From the NCBI GenBank assembly GCA_947493175.1, contig CANLQD010000004.1, forward strand, positions 434,001 to 498,000: DNA of 64,000 nt, given 5' to 3'. The stretch comes from an uncultured Flavobacteriaceae bacterium. Its GTDB lineage: Bacteria > Bacteroidota > Bacteroidia > Flavobacteriales > Flavobacteriaceae. The notes below the pieces were generated by a model. That model had not been told where the DNA came from, did no database searches, and saw only the letters and a list, made by a program, of their open reading frames with translations. This document shows positions 17,584 through 25,798 of the stretch, in pieces; position 1 is the stretch's first letter, and the number at the start of each line of letters is the position of its first letter. A program made the translations under genes and the position numbers.

Positions 17584-17615
17584 AAAAAGCTTAGATGAAT
17601 ATCTAGGCTTTTTTT
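17584..17615 (+). terminator. Terminator after tRNA-Leu
   Basis: AAGCTTAGAT and ATCTAGGCTT form a 10-bp stem with one G-T pair and a 4-base loop (GAAT), followed by a T-run. It begins three bases after the tRNA. Confidence 0.85.
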
Positions 17616-17811
17616 ATGCCCAAGTACAACATAGGTACAATAAATTCCTTTTTTTGGAGGGGCATTTGAAACGGTATCTTTTGGCACCTTTTATTACAAA
17701 ATATGTTAAAGTGTCTTAAAAATCGTTCCTATTGAGGTTCTCTCCTAAATACCGAAACTAACTGAATGAAAGTTACTGCAAGTATGTCCTGGAAGTTTAT
17801 CATAACATGAT

Positions 17812-18396
17812 TTACTTGTCTGCCATCAATTTCAGCTTTTTTCTAAGTCGAATTGCCCAAATAGTCGGAAGTAGTGCAATAATTAGACCGATAGCAAACC
17901 CCTTGATAGTAAATTTTAGTGTTTGGGGCGTATCGATATCATGTCTATGGTTCCAAAATTCAACGATTTTACCATCCTTTATCCGAAAGACATTTATAAT
18001 ACTGATGGGCTTCTTGGTTTCAAGAGCGATTTTTCCAAATAGTGTATTTGCTTTAAAAGAACCTGTCCATCGTGTGGCGACCAAATCTCCCTCGGCCACT
18101 TGGAAGTCAATTTTGGAATCGAATTCCCCGTTCTTCCAGAAGAAATCAGCAATGTTTTTTTGTTCGATTGCGGGTTCTATGATACCTTTTCTATCGCCTA
18201 TATCATGGACGACATAGGTATCGGCCACATATTTGGAATAGCCGTACGTTTTGTTGGTAAACCAAAGATCTTGATAGAAGTTTCGGGCAAGCTCTTTATT
18301 GGTTTCCCTTTGGTCTTTTTCAGTTGCAATTTGTCCTTGGGCATAGGAACTAGTGGAAAATAGGCTAATGGTAAGTGCCAAATAAATATATTTCAT
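17812..18396 (-). CDS. Exported NTF2-like (SnoaL/ester cyclase-type) protein with C-terminal membrane helix
   Basis: A 194-residue protein. A signal peptide (MKYIYLALTISLFSTSSYAQ) is followed by an NTF2-like cone fold of SnoaL type (about 30-155), with features such as DTYVVHDIG, NIADFFWKNG, RWTGSF and IINVFRIKDGKIVEFWNHRHD. The C-terminus has one strongly hydrophobic helix (about 165-182, FAIGLIIALLPTIWAI) followed by a basic tail, so the soluble domain would be tethered to the inner membrane on its outer side. SnoaL-type folds include polyketide cyclases and many proteins of unknown role; the substrate is not predictable. Confidence 0.72.
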   Translation of the reverse strand: MKYIYLALTISLFSTSSYAQGQIATEKDQRETNKELARNFYQDLWFTNKTYGYSKYVADTYVVHDIGDRKGIIEPAIEQKNIADFFWKNGEFDSKIDFQVAEGDLVATRWTGSFKANTLFGKIALETKKPISIINVFRIKDGKIVEFWNHRHDIDTPQTLKFTIKGFAIGLIIALLPTIWAIRLRKKLKLMADK

Positions 18397-18490
18397 AATT
18401 ATACGGATTAAGTTTCCAACAATTTAGGGATGAAATTCGCTTAGCTATTAATGCAAAAAGCCGATTGATTAGTTATGGCAGTCGAAAATA

Positions 18491-19432
18491 CTATGCTTGT
18501 GAAGAGGGTAATTCACCGAAGTACTTTTTGTAGGCGGCAGTAAAGTTGGATGGGTGGGAGTATCCTAAATCAAAACTCATTTCGGTAGGTGTTTTCCTTT
18601 TGGCTACGATTTCTTCCCTTGCAAATTCCATTCGTATCTTGTTTCGGTATTGAATAGGTGCGCTTCCAAATATTTGTTTGAACGAAGTCTTGAATTTGGT
18701 AACCCCCATGTTTGCTATAGCAGCAAGTTCTTCGAGTGTAGGTATGGTTTGGGTCAATGGATTTCTAAGATAGGTGGAAGCCATGAATAGGCTCTTAACA
18801 TCTTCCGAATGCAAATTTTCACGATACACTGTCCTAGAATGAATACTGATTTTTTCGAAAAACAGACCCATGAATTGAAGCACATGGGCATGACATTGTA
18901 TTTTGTTCCTGATAGCGGATAGTGCTTTGTATAATGCATTTTCCAATTTGTAATCCAGATCTTCATACACCAAATTCTTGGTTGTATCAATGCTAATTTC
19001 CCAATTTTCAAAATAAGTATCAAGAAAAGAACGATGAAAATGAACGGACGCCAGCTCCATTTCTATGTTTGGAGGCAATAGAGTGTCTATCTCAAGTCCC
19101 GCACCATAAAGTAGTAGGCCCATTGGAAGATGTTTCTGAAAATCAATAACTTCGTTTTCAACCTTTTTATGCTGTTTTATTTTTGAAAGATTGATGTGGA
19201 TAAGAAACCAGTTTGAATCAATTGGATTGATTGATTTCATTTGAATAGGAACCTTGAAATATGACCTTTTAAAATGATAGAACTCCATCTGCCCCGGAAA
19301 CTCCAGAAACTCCATCCCTTGACCACCGCCAACGGCCGAATCTAAAAAAAACTCACTATTAACCTCTCTCAATTTGAAAAAGTGTTCAAACTGGTCTTTT
19401 AGATTTTTAGTGATATCTAGATGAACATCCAA
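18491..19432 (-). CDS. AraC family transcriptional regulator
   Basis: A protein of up to 313 residues. The C-terminal ~100 residues hold the two helix-turn-helix units of AraC/XylS: LEELAAIANMGVTKFKTSFKQIFG and the second unit EMSFDLGYSHPSNFTAAYKKYFG. The N-terminal ~200 residues have no recognised sensor domain. A stop codon precedes the TTG at 19430-19432 directly, so that TTG is the most upstream possible start; the first in-frame Met is at residue 40, so the start is uncertain. It is next to the NTF2-like gene (94 bp) on the same strand and may control it. Confidence 0.85.
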   Translation of the reverse strand: MDVHLDITKNLKDQFEHFFKLREVNSEFFLDSAVGGGQGMEFLEFPGQMEFYHFKRSYFKVPIQMKSINPIDSNWFLIHINLSKIKQHKKVENEVIDFQKHLPMGLLLYGAGLEIDTLLPPNIEMELASVHFHRSFLDTYFENWEISIDTTKNLVYEDLDYKLENALYKALSAIRNKIQCHAHVLQFMGLFFEKISIHSRTVYRENLHSEDVKSLFMASTYLRNPLTQTIPTLEELAAIANMGVTKFKTSFKQIFGSAPIQYRNKIRMEFAREEIVAKRKTPTEMSFDLGYSHPSNFTAAYKKYFGELPSSQA

Positions 19433-19627
19433 CTATTAAGATTTTGTTTTATTGATTTTAACGTTATGGGTGAACAAAGGTGGTATATGAACAATACTAA
19501 TTTAGTATTTTTTTCAACCAACTTTTATCGTCATATAAAACGGCCATTTATAAGAACGGAATTTAGAACAGCGGGGAAAACGGAGAATTGGTCAAAAAAC
19601 GTTCATTTGAAGGGATAATCTACTAAG

Positions 19628-20701
19628 CTAGTTTTTAGAGCTGAATATAATCTTCGTGATAGGCTCGGTCAAGTCCACTCTAGATTCGGAAAATTCGTAA
19701 TTGCTTAGAACAATGATACAAACTCTGCTGTTCAAATACCTATCTATACAAGCCGAAAATCCATTGATGCCCCCTTCGTGGAATGCCCGATGGTCCTTGA
19801 ATTCGTAATGGTCCTCATCCACGAACCAACCAAATCCGTAATAACCCGGATCGACATTGGCGTTCTCCCTGAAAATAAGCTCTCTATTCTTTTTGGAAAT
19901 AAGTTTGTCGGAACTTAGGGCCAGATTCCATTTGTAAAGATCTTCCACGGTCGAATACATACCTCCGGCTGTATATGCCAAATTAATATCCTCAATATTC
20001 GCTTCCCTCAGATTTTCCCCAACCTTTTTGTATCCTTGGGCAAATCGTGTAGGGTCTAGGATACTGTAACCCGTATCGGTCATTTGCAGGGGATTCAAAA
20101 TATGCTCTTTTAGATTCTCTTCGTATGATTTGCTCGTAACCTTCTCGATTAATAATCCGAGAAGATAATAATTGGTATTACTGTAGGAAAGTGCGGTCCC
20201 TGGTGGAAATTCAGACTCAAGGGTATTGAAGCACATAGCAAACTCGAGTGGTTTTATTTGCCCTTTGCCCGAACTACATTTATAATCCAACTCCGTATAA
20301 TCCTTTATTCCTGATGTATGGTTCAGAACTTGTTCCACAGTAGCATTATTTTCAAGGTGAAGTTCGGGCATCCGATCCTTGATCTTTTCATTTAAACCTA
20401 TTTCACCATTTTCCACAAGTTGCATAATCAACATGGAGGTAAACTGTTTGGTTAAGGAACCTATTCGAAATTTGGTATCAGTTGTATTGGGAGTATTGCT
20501 ACCTATATCTGACAGACCATAGCCTTTTCTAAAAATAATCCCATTACTGTCCGCTACCAATACCGAACCGCTAAATTTCATATCATCTACCAAAGTTGAA
20601 ATATGGTTATCAATAGTATCATCTATAACCTGTGCCTTCCCAAATGGTATATTCAATGATAGCAACAATACCAGCAGCCAATAATTCTTTCTTGTTTTCA
20701 T
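19628..20701 (-). CDS. Serine hydrolase of the class C beta-lactamase/penicillin-binding fold
   Basis: A 357-residue exported enzyme with signal peptide (cleavage after GKA, about residue 23). The catalytic triad motifs are S82-L-T-K85, Y173-S-N175 and H308-E-G310 (in place of KTG), which is the usual set of beta-lactamase-family (S12/esterase) proteins. Such proteins act as D-Ala-D-Ala carboxypeptidases, esterases or peptidases; true beta-lactamase activity is uncertain. The domain ends close to the C-terminus, with no extra module. It lies in the putative island, transcribed like its neighbours. Confidence 0.87.
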   Translation of the reverse strand: MKTRKNYWLLVLLLSLNIPFGKAQVIDDTIDNHISTLVDDMKFSGSVLVADSNGIIFRKGYGLSDIGSNTPNTTDTKFRIGSLTKQFTSMLIMQLVENGEIGLNEKIKDRMPELHLENNATVEQVLNHTSGIKDYTELDYKCSSGKGQIKPLEFAMCFNTLESEFPPGTALSYSNTNYYLLGLLIEKVTSKSYEENLKEHILNPLQMTDTGYSILDPTRFAQGYKKVGENLREANIEDINLAYTAGGMYSTVEDLYKWNLALSSDKLISKKNRELIFRENANVDPGYYGFGWFVDEDHYEFKDHRAFHEGGINGFSACIDRYLNSRVCIIVLSNYEFSESRVDLTEPITKIIFSSKN

Positions 20702-20881
20702 CAGTAAAAAGTTTAGGGTAATAAAATGAACTTACCACATCAACGACAAAGATATTGGTAAAATGTTACGGCTAAGTCTTTACCTATGTCCTTTGAAATA
20801 ATCAGTCAAGTGCCAGTAAGAAACAAAAAAACTGAAGTGTCAAAAACTATTCGTTTATTGAAACTCTTTCCTGGTCTTCTT

Positions 20882-21970
20882 TTAGTGTGTTTCTCCATGC
20901 TTCAAAAAAAGTCCGTTTTCGACCGTATCGAATATTCTCCTTATTTCCATGTTAAAATTTTCGGGTTCCTCAAAAATCGGACTGTGACCTGATTCATTAA
21001 AAACAATGAATTCCTTATAAGGTGCTTGCAGGCTATCACAGTACTTTTGTACCAAAGTCCATGGGGTGTTGTAATCATGCTTTCCTGAAATAAAAAAAAC
21101 AGGTACTTCAACTTTCGGAATTTGATCGAAAAAATTAAAATTGTTAAAGTCAGGATCATGAATAATATTACCAGCGGAAAACCCTGAGGCCTTGCTGTAC
21201 TTTACAAGATCGAATAGTGAATATTCGCTTGAAAACCATATTGAGAAAATCCAGTCTCGATAGTTCGTTCTATTATATCGCTCGCCACCCAATTTTAAAA
21301 GCCAGTCTTTTTGTTTTACCAATCCCCAAAATCCATTATTGTACATTTTCCGGTAATCCCCTGATTTTGGTTCACCAATGGCCTCCAATTCTGCAACGGC
21401 TTTATCATTGTTAGTTTCCCATGCCTTTTGAAGCGTATAGCGGTATGAGAGAAGTTCTCCCTCGTATGCAGCAACTTCTTGCCCTATGCCTATATAAGCC
21501 ATATAATTTTCGGGGTGTCTTTGAATAGAATACATACCTAACCTTGCTCCCCAAGAATGTCCCACCAAAACTATTTTATCAACCCCGAACCTTTCTTTTA
21601 AATAGGATACCAAACTGTCAACATCCTCTAGATATTTTTGCACTTGTATTTCTTCATTTGGTAGTTCTTTATCATACGATTTCCCAGCGTTTCGCTGATC
21701 CCAATAGACCATGGTAAAATCATTTTCCAAAACACTGTTATACTTTCTAAGCAATGCAGTTGCAGATGCTCCAGGCCCTCCGTGTAAGAATAATAGAACT
21801 GGATTACTAACATTTTTGCCACGAATCAAGAGATGTTGTTTCGTATTGTTTATATCCAAGTATATCATTTCGGAAATACCGTTTTCCGTTCTTATCTTGC
21901 TTGTAGACGTACAGCAATCAAAAAACAGGACGATGACGGGAATTGACAGAACTCTTACAAAATACTTCAT
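20882..21970 (-). CDS. Alpha/beta hydrolase, probable lipoprotein
   Basis: A 362-residue alpha/beta hydrolase. The oxyanion-hole motif HGGPGAS (63-69) and DQRNAGKS (91-98) are those of the prolyl iminopeptidase-like group (S33). The nucleophile elbow is GHSWG (Ser139); the acid and base are in SGKHDYNTPW and SGHSPIFEEPENF. The N-terminus MKYFVRVLSIPVIVLFFDCC has a hydrophobic stretch ending in two cysteines, a possible SPII lipobox, so it may be anchored in the envelope. It may be a peptidase or an esterase. A TAGGTTTG element lies about 24 bp upstream. Confidence 0.85.
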   Translation of the reverse strand: MKYFVRVLSIPVIVLFFDCCTSTSKIRTENGISEMIYLDINNTKQHLLIRGKNVSNPVLLFLHGGPGASATALLRKYNSVLENDFTMVYWDQRNAGKSYDKELPNEEIQVQKYLEDVDSLVSYLKERFGVDKIVLVGHSWGARLGMYSIQRHPENYMAYIGIGQEVAAYEGELLSYRYTLQKAWETNNDKAVAELEAIGEPKSGDYRKMYNNGFWGLVKQKDWLLKLGGERYNRTNYRDWIFSIWFSSEYSLFDLVKYSKASGFSAGNIIHDPDFNNFNFFDQIPKVEVPVFFISGKHDYNTPWTLVQKYCDSLQAPYKEFIVFNESGHSPIFEEPENFNMEIRRIFDTVENGLFLKHGETH

Positions 21971-21993
21971 AGACGCATATTTGGTTAAAGGAG

Positions 21994-22001
21994 CAAACCT
22001 A
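21994..22001 (-). promoter_or_regulatory. Candidate promoter -7 element for the alpha/beta hydrolase gene
   Basis: Minus-strand TAGGTTTG matches TAnnTTTG and lies 23 bp from the start codon. No clear -33 element. Confidence 0.35.
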
Positions 22002-22067
22002 AATGCTTATTTGTCTATATGCGTTGCAGTATGCAGGCTGAGACCTATTTTCAAATAATTCCTAAAG

Positions 22068-23192
22068 CTATCTCGTCTGTTTTGAATTCTTTAAAAAATC
22101 TGTTGGAGTTAATCCGGTATGTTTTTTAAAATATCGGTTGAATGTTGCCTTAGAATTAAAACCGGCATCCAGTGCGATTGCAAGAATGGTTAATTGATCT
22201 ATTGACCCGTATTTCATAAGTTTTATTACTTCCTCAACACGGTATCCATTTACATATTCATAAAAGCTTATATCAAAGTGCACGTTGATTACCTGTGACA
22301 TTTGATTGGCGGATAAGTTCAATTGCTTAGCTAATTCTCCAAGTGAGAGATTAGGGTCTTTGAAGGGTTTTTCTCCGACCATATAATCTTCAAGTGCCTT
22401 TGAGTATTCAAGAATCTGAGTTGGAGTTAAACCTGATTTTCCATATTTATCGTTTTGTGGTAAACCGTTATCTATATAATTGTTGTCTTTGCTAAAATTT
22501 AATTTTGCTTCGTTCTTAACAAAAACGGGGGCTTGTATGAACCCATAATATCCTATCGTAAGAATCAATATACTTACTGCAGAATTCACAATTAAATCAC
22601 CTTGCCAGATAATGGTCGAGTTTATATTGGACCAAAGAACTACTTCACTTATAAAACCTATTACCCAAATCAGCAATATGCCGTAAACAACAAATCGAAG
22701 CCACTTCAAATGAGTGGACTCCACATTGGAAAGATTTTGCCTAGCGATTGCTTTATGTCGATTTAAACTTTTTAAAATAGCTAAGCAGTAAAAAATGATA
22801 CTTGTCAATTTACCGACTGTAATTAAAGTCCTAGTGAAATCTGATAATGGGACCAAGGTTCCTTGAGCAACAAATGGAATAATGAATAGAAAATTTAAAG
22901 CAAAAGGTAAAAGATGTATAAAGTAACCCCAACTTAGTTTATAGCTTTGGTTTACCAACATCAGGCTGTACAACCAGAGTATTGGTCCGCTTAAGAAAAC
23001 CAAAGCACTCCCTAATTCCAATAGATAAATAAATTGCTTGAAATATTCAAGATAAAAAGTGGCGACCTGTAAGAACGTAATTGAAAACCAAATTATAAGC
23101 ACCCTATCATAATTGGCCTTTTCTTTTTTACTGATGAGCAGAATCAAAAAAAAGAAGGTGATCGATAAGCTAAAAAAAAAGAGGTTCTTCAT
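22068..23192 (-). CDS. Membrane-bound AraC family transcriptional regulator
   Basis: A 374-residue protein with two parts. The first ~225 residues carry about seven hydrophobic helices (the first is LFFFSLSITFFFLILLI), and the C-terminal ~110 residues are an AraC helix-turn-helix pair: LSLGELAKQLNLSANQMSQV and the second unit IALDAGFNSKATFNRYFKKHTG. This membrane-sensor arrangement is common in Bacteroidota. The signal is unknown. It is the outermost gene of the AT-rich island and could control the hydrolase genes downstream. Confidence 0.88.
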   Translation of the reverse strand: MKNLFFFSLSITFFFLILLISKKEKANYDRVLIIWFSITFLQVATFYLEYFKQFIYLLELGSALVFLSGPILWLYSLMLVNQSYKLSWGYFIHLLPFALNFLFIIPFVAQGTLVPLSDFTRTLITVGKLTSIIFYCLAILKSLNRHKAIARQNLSNVESTHLKWLRFVVYGILLIWVIGFISEVVLWSNINSTIIWQGDLIVNSAVSILILTIGYYGFIQAPVFVKNEAKLNFSKDNNYIDNGLPQNDKYGKSGLTPTQILEYSKALEDYMVGEKPFKDPNLSLGELAKQLNLSANQMSQVINVHFDISFYEYVNGYRVEEVIKLMKYGSIDQLTILAIALDAGFNSKATFNRYFKKHTGLTPTDFLKNSKQTR

Positions 23193-23712
23193 ACAAGATG
23201 GTACTTCTTTGATTACCCGTTACAAGTTAAGGTAGTTCTTTCAAAGGGCATGATGTATAACAACCTACAATACTTGCAATACATTAAATATAATGTTACT
23301 CCATAAATCAATTGAATTTCGCCGGATTATTGCAATGACTCCATCTGAATATTCGAAAGAGTACGGGGTTTTGACTATAAACTAAATAAGAGCCTATGCG
23401 AATGTTTTAAGAACCAGTACAAGGTCTAAAAAATGGCCGTTTTTTGATACAGACTATCCAAATGTGATAATTTATTAGCAGGATGTCCCAAACATGGTCG
23501 CTTTTAATAGTTTCGTTAATTGACCTTTTATAGGACTGGAAGTGTTTGCTTAAATGGATGGTTATTTTGGAAATTAATCCAGTGTTTTTGTGCAAAACTC
23601 TATTGCAAAGTTTGCAATAGGTTAAAAAATTGGTATTGAGGTCTTAGTGGAGTTGAGAAATAATTCTGGTACAACATAGGTAAAACATTTGCTTATTTTC
23701 ATGATAATATTG
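23193..23712. other. AT-rich intergenic stretch at the island edge, no gene seen
   Basis: Between the membrane AraC gene and the tRNA fragment there is about 520 bp without a supported gene. Short open frames exist (e.g. 23407-23595 minus), but have no recognisable features. This is where an integrase gene would be expected beside the attachment site; I see no remnant of one. Confidence 0.5.
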
Positions 23713-23730
23713 TGAATTGAGCTCAATTCA
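23713..23730. repeat. 18-bp perfect palindrome at the island boundary
   Basis: TGAATTGAGCTCAATTCA is its own reverse complement. Its right part overlaps the first five bases of the tRNA-derived repeat (starting at 23726). It may be a recombinase or regulator binding site or a by-product of the junction. Confidence 0.6.
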
Positions 23731-23778
23731 AAATCCGGTTCTTTCGGGAGTGTGGGTTCGATTCCCACCCAAGGTACG
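23726..23778 (+). repeat. Direct repeat copy 2: 3' fragment of tRNA-Leu (candidate att site)
   Basis: Fifty-three bases matching the tRNA-Leu gene from the anticodon loop to just beyond the discriminator, with one mismatch. The 5' half of the tRNA is absent, so this is not a functional tRNA. It has its own terminator (23787-23814), as expected for the original end of the tRNA locus before insertion. Confidence 0.88.
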
Positions 23779-23786
23779 TAAGGGAT

Positions 23787-23814
23787 AGCCAAGATTTCGA
23801 ATCTTGGCTTTTTT
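23787..23814 (+). terminator. Terminator after the tRNA-Leu fragment
   Basis: AGCCAAGATT/AATCTTGGCT forms a perfect 10-bp stem with a 3-base loop (TCG) and a run of Ts. It probably was, or still is, the native terminator of the tRNA locus. Confidence 0.88.
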
Positions 23815-24058
23815 GTTGGGGTACGCCATAGGTTCATCGAAGCTGCTTTTTCCTCCCCATACACTTCTACTATAAAAGTTTAAACATCTGCGCACCTATT
23901 TTTTTATCCGACCGTGATCGGGAGGTTGCCTTGCGAAGTATTTGTAATTTGATAAAAGAGTTTGGAAAATGTCTTGATGACTCAACAATTATTACTATTT
24001 GATTCAATTATTTGATCGATCTGACCCAAAAAAATAGCAAAACTTATTGAAAATTAGT

Positions 24059-24066
24059 TAAGTTTG
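24059..24066 (+). promoter_or_regulatory. Candidate promoter -7 element for the first small CxxC gene
   Basis: TAAGTTTG matches TAnnTTTG. It ends 5 bp before the ATG at 24072, which would place transcription start at or next to the start codon (leaderless). Upstream, TATTTGAT occurs twice (23996-24003, 24009-24016), 13 bp apart. No clear -33 element. Confidence 0.35.
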
Positions 24067-24071
24067 CGGTT

Positions 24072-24377
24072 ATGAATGAAATCATAGGGCGCTTTTCGGC
24101 AATTCTTTTGATCGGCTTGTTGCTGTTCAAGGTTTCTGCGTTCCATGTTTACGAGCATCACGATGCATCGGATGATTCTACAAGTCACTGTGAGCTTTGC
24201 GTGTTGACTATCGAAGGTCAACAATTGGAAGGAATCATTCCTTCCTTATTGGTCATGGACGATGTCTCGCCTGCAGTATTTTCGCAATTCAAGATTAATT
24301 CTTTTGAGCAAATTATTATGACTTCTGCTCAGGAGGGTACACTATTTTCTAGGCCACCACCTTCTACTTTGGTCTAG
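24072..24377 (+). CDS. Small membrane-anchored CxxC protein 1 (DUF2946-like)
   Basis: A 101-residue protein. One hydrophobic segment (about 9-24) is followed by a histidine-rich stretch FHVYEHHD, then HCELC (Cys40, Cys43), a mixed region, and the C-terminal tail SRPPPSTLV. The same layout (membrane segment, His, CxxC, R-P/G-P-P tail) recurs in the genes at 25199 and 28213, although the overall sequences have diverged. It resembles DUF2946-type proteins found beside TonB receptors and metal genes, from memory of that family. A role in binding or passing a metal ion at the membrane is an inference from His and Cys content. Confidence 0.65.
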   Translation: MNEIIGRFSAILLIGLLLFKVSAFHVYEHHDASDDSTSHCELCVLTIEGQQLEGIIPSLLVMDDVSPAVFSQFKINSFEQIIMTSAQEGTLFSRPPPSTLV

Positions 24378-24543
24378 GCATTATCTATAATTTCTTTTTT
24401 AAAGGCTGTTCGGTCTAAAGTTGAACCCTAAGTTGATTTTTTCATATTTCGCTGCGAATATGTCGGTGTCAACCCCCAACTCTATCTCGAAACAAGTCTA
24501 AATATTACAAATACAGTTTAATTATTAATTCTAAAGTTTAGCT

Positions 24544-25137
24544 ATGAAAGCAAACAAATTTTTATCGATTATTGCCTTAACAGGAACATTGTTCGTGTCA
24601 TGTTCCGATGATGACGAAAATCCGGAACCGATCAATCCGGAAGAAACGATTACGACCATGACGGTTACATTGGAGCCGCAGGGTGGCGGTGATACCGTTA
24701 CCTTGGTATCGAGAGACCTGGATGGTGACGGACCCGATGCCCCAGAAATTGACATATCGGGAAGTCTTAGTGCAAACACTATCTATGATGGTAGCGTTGT
24801 TTTGCTCAACGAAACGGAATCTCCTGCAGAAAATGTAAACGAAGAAATTGAAGGGGAGGCAGATGAACATCAATTCTTTTTCATCCTGGATGGTGGATTG
24901 AATGCGTCAGTTGCCTATGCTGACGATGAGTCAAATTATGTTTCCGAGGAAACGGGGATGAATTTCGACACGAATAACCCGGTGGGAATTGAATTCACCC
25001 TAACCACTACCGATGCCAGTACTGGTACTTTGAACGTGACCCTGCGTCACGAACCAAATAAACCAAATGACGGAACTTTGTCAGACGCGGGTGGTGAAAC
25101 AGATATTACCCAGACATTTGATTTGACCATTGAATAG
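24544..25137 (+). CDS. Lipoprotein of the type 1 periplasmic binding fold-like family
   Basis: A 197-residue lipoprotein with lipobox TLFVSC (Cys20) followed by an acidic stretch (DDDENPEPINPEE). The mature part is beta-rich and strikingly acidic, with TVTLVSRDLDGDGPDAPEI, PAENVNEEIEGEADEHQFFF and a His-containing LRHEPNKPNDG. In Bacteroidota, proteins of this type sit next to TonB receptor genes and are annotated as a type 1 periplasmic binding fold superfamily. The DLDGDGPDAP segment could bind Ca2+ or another cation. It is followed by a strong terminator. Confidence 0.65.
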   Translation: MKANKFLSIIALTGTLFVSCSDDDENPEPINPEETITTMTVTLEPQGGGDTVTLVSRDLDGDGPDAPEIDISGSLSANTIYDGSVVLLNETESPAENVNEEIEGEADEHQFFFILDGGLNASVAYADDESNYVSEETGMNFDTNNPVGIEFTLTTTDASTGTLNVTLRHEPNKPNDGTLSDAGGETDITQTFDLTIE

Positions 25138-25167
25138 GTGTAGTTGGTTTTTAAAGATATAAAATGA

Positions 25168-25197
25168 GGGAGTGGATGCACTCCACTCCCTTTTTTT
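25168..25197 (+). terminator. Strong terminator, ending next to the next start codon
   Basis: GGGAGTGGA (25168-25176) and TCCACTCCC (25182-25190) form a perfect 9-bp stem with a 5-base loop and seven Ts. It is 30 bp after the lipoprotein stop; the next gene starts at 25199, one base after the T-run. Confidence 0.88.
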
Positions 25198-25198
25198 C

Positions 25199-25531
25199 AT
25201 GAGAAGCGAAACGACAAAAAAACGGATTGGGATACTAATGGCGGCTTTGCTCATGCTTCAGCTGTCATACCACACCTTGCATGTCTTCACTTCCCATGAA
25301 ACGGATTCCCTTATTGAGCACAAGGCTCATGATACCCAGATCGACAAGGACTTCCAGCACTGCGAACTATGTGCTAAACTATTGGGGCAAACACTGTTCT
25401 TGTGGGTTTGTCTTCCTCTTTTAATTGCCTTCACAGTCTTTGCGCTTACAATCAATGTAGGCGAACTTGTTTTTATCCCGGGACCTCGTGTCATACGTCT
25501 TCTTAGAGGCCCTCCCTCACCCTTTGTGTAG
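25199..25531 (+). CDS. Small membrane-anchored CxxC protein 2 (DUF2946-like)
   Basis: A 110-residue protein from ATG 25199; the frame opens further upstream at 25172, but that start lies in the terminator stem. Segments: a basic N-terminus, a hydrophobic stretch (about 11-28), His residues (YHTLHVFTSHE), HCELC (Cys55, Cys58), a long second hydrophobic helix (about 66-88), and the tail RLLRGPPSPFV. It shares the HCELC motif exactly with the 24072 protein. Because the terminator ends at its start codon, its transcript must begin inside the terminator region or come from readthrough. Confidence 0.62.
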   Translation: MRSETTKKRIGILMAALLMLQLSYHTLHVFTSHETDSLIEHKAHDTQIDKDFQHCELCAKLLGQTLFLWVCLPLLIAFTVFALTINVGELVFIPGPRVIRLLRGPPSPFV

Positions 25532-25648
25532 TTGATATTTTATTGCTCAAGGATAGCATGCCTTGAATTTCGATTTTCGTCACTTTGTAGACCGTGTTCA
25601 TGTTACAGAGTGGTGATTTCATCCTATTAATTTAATACCACATTTACC

Positions 25649-25798
25649 ATGATTATCACCGATAACCTTACAAAAGCGTATGGTGAGCAGACGGCGCTTG
25701 ACCATTTGAGTCTTACGGTCAAAGAAGGGGAAATCTATTGTCTCCTTGGTGCCAATGGCGCAGGAAAGACCACCAATATCAACCTTTTATCAGTATAA
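25649..25798 (+). pseudogene. Truncated ABC transporter ATPase (5' remnant)
   Basis: Forty-nine codons of an ABC ATPase, ending in an in-frame TAA. The Walker A motif is present (GANGAGKTT, residues 34-42), but no Q-loop, signature, Walker B or H-loop follows, so it cannot be functional. It aligns closely with the first ~46 residues of the intact ATPase at 28594 (shared YG...AL.HL.L.V..GEI.CLLG.NGAGKTT). It breaks off at about 25785, where the sequence continues as the 3' end of another gene. It is a deletion remnant of a paralogous ABC gene. Confidence 0.85.

Larger units (their letters stand above)
17584..23778. mobile_element. Putative genomic island integrated at tRNA-Leu
   Basis: A block of about 6.2 kb lies between two 53-bp direct repeats made of the 3' part of tRNA-Leu, each followed by a different terminator. 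The content is visibly AT-richer than the flanks. It holds five minus-strand genes (NTF2-like, AraC, serine hydrolase, alpha/beta hydrolase, membrane AraC). No integrase, transposase or excisionase gene is present, so it is either a decayed island or one mobilised in trans. Confidence 0.65.

Noticed and set aside
17466..17687. Minus-strand frame over tRNA-Leu containing VPWVGIEPTLPKE
   Set aside because: The peptide is the antisense translation of the tRNA; the same string appears antisense to the tRNA fragment at 23.7 kb. It is an artefact, not a protein family.
25172..25201. Upstream start for the 25199 gene
   Set aside because: The start would lie in the terminator stem and place extra residues before the basic N-terminus; ATG 25199 is better.
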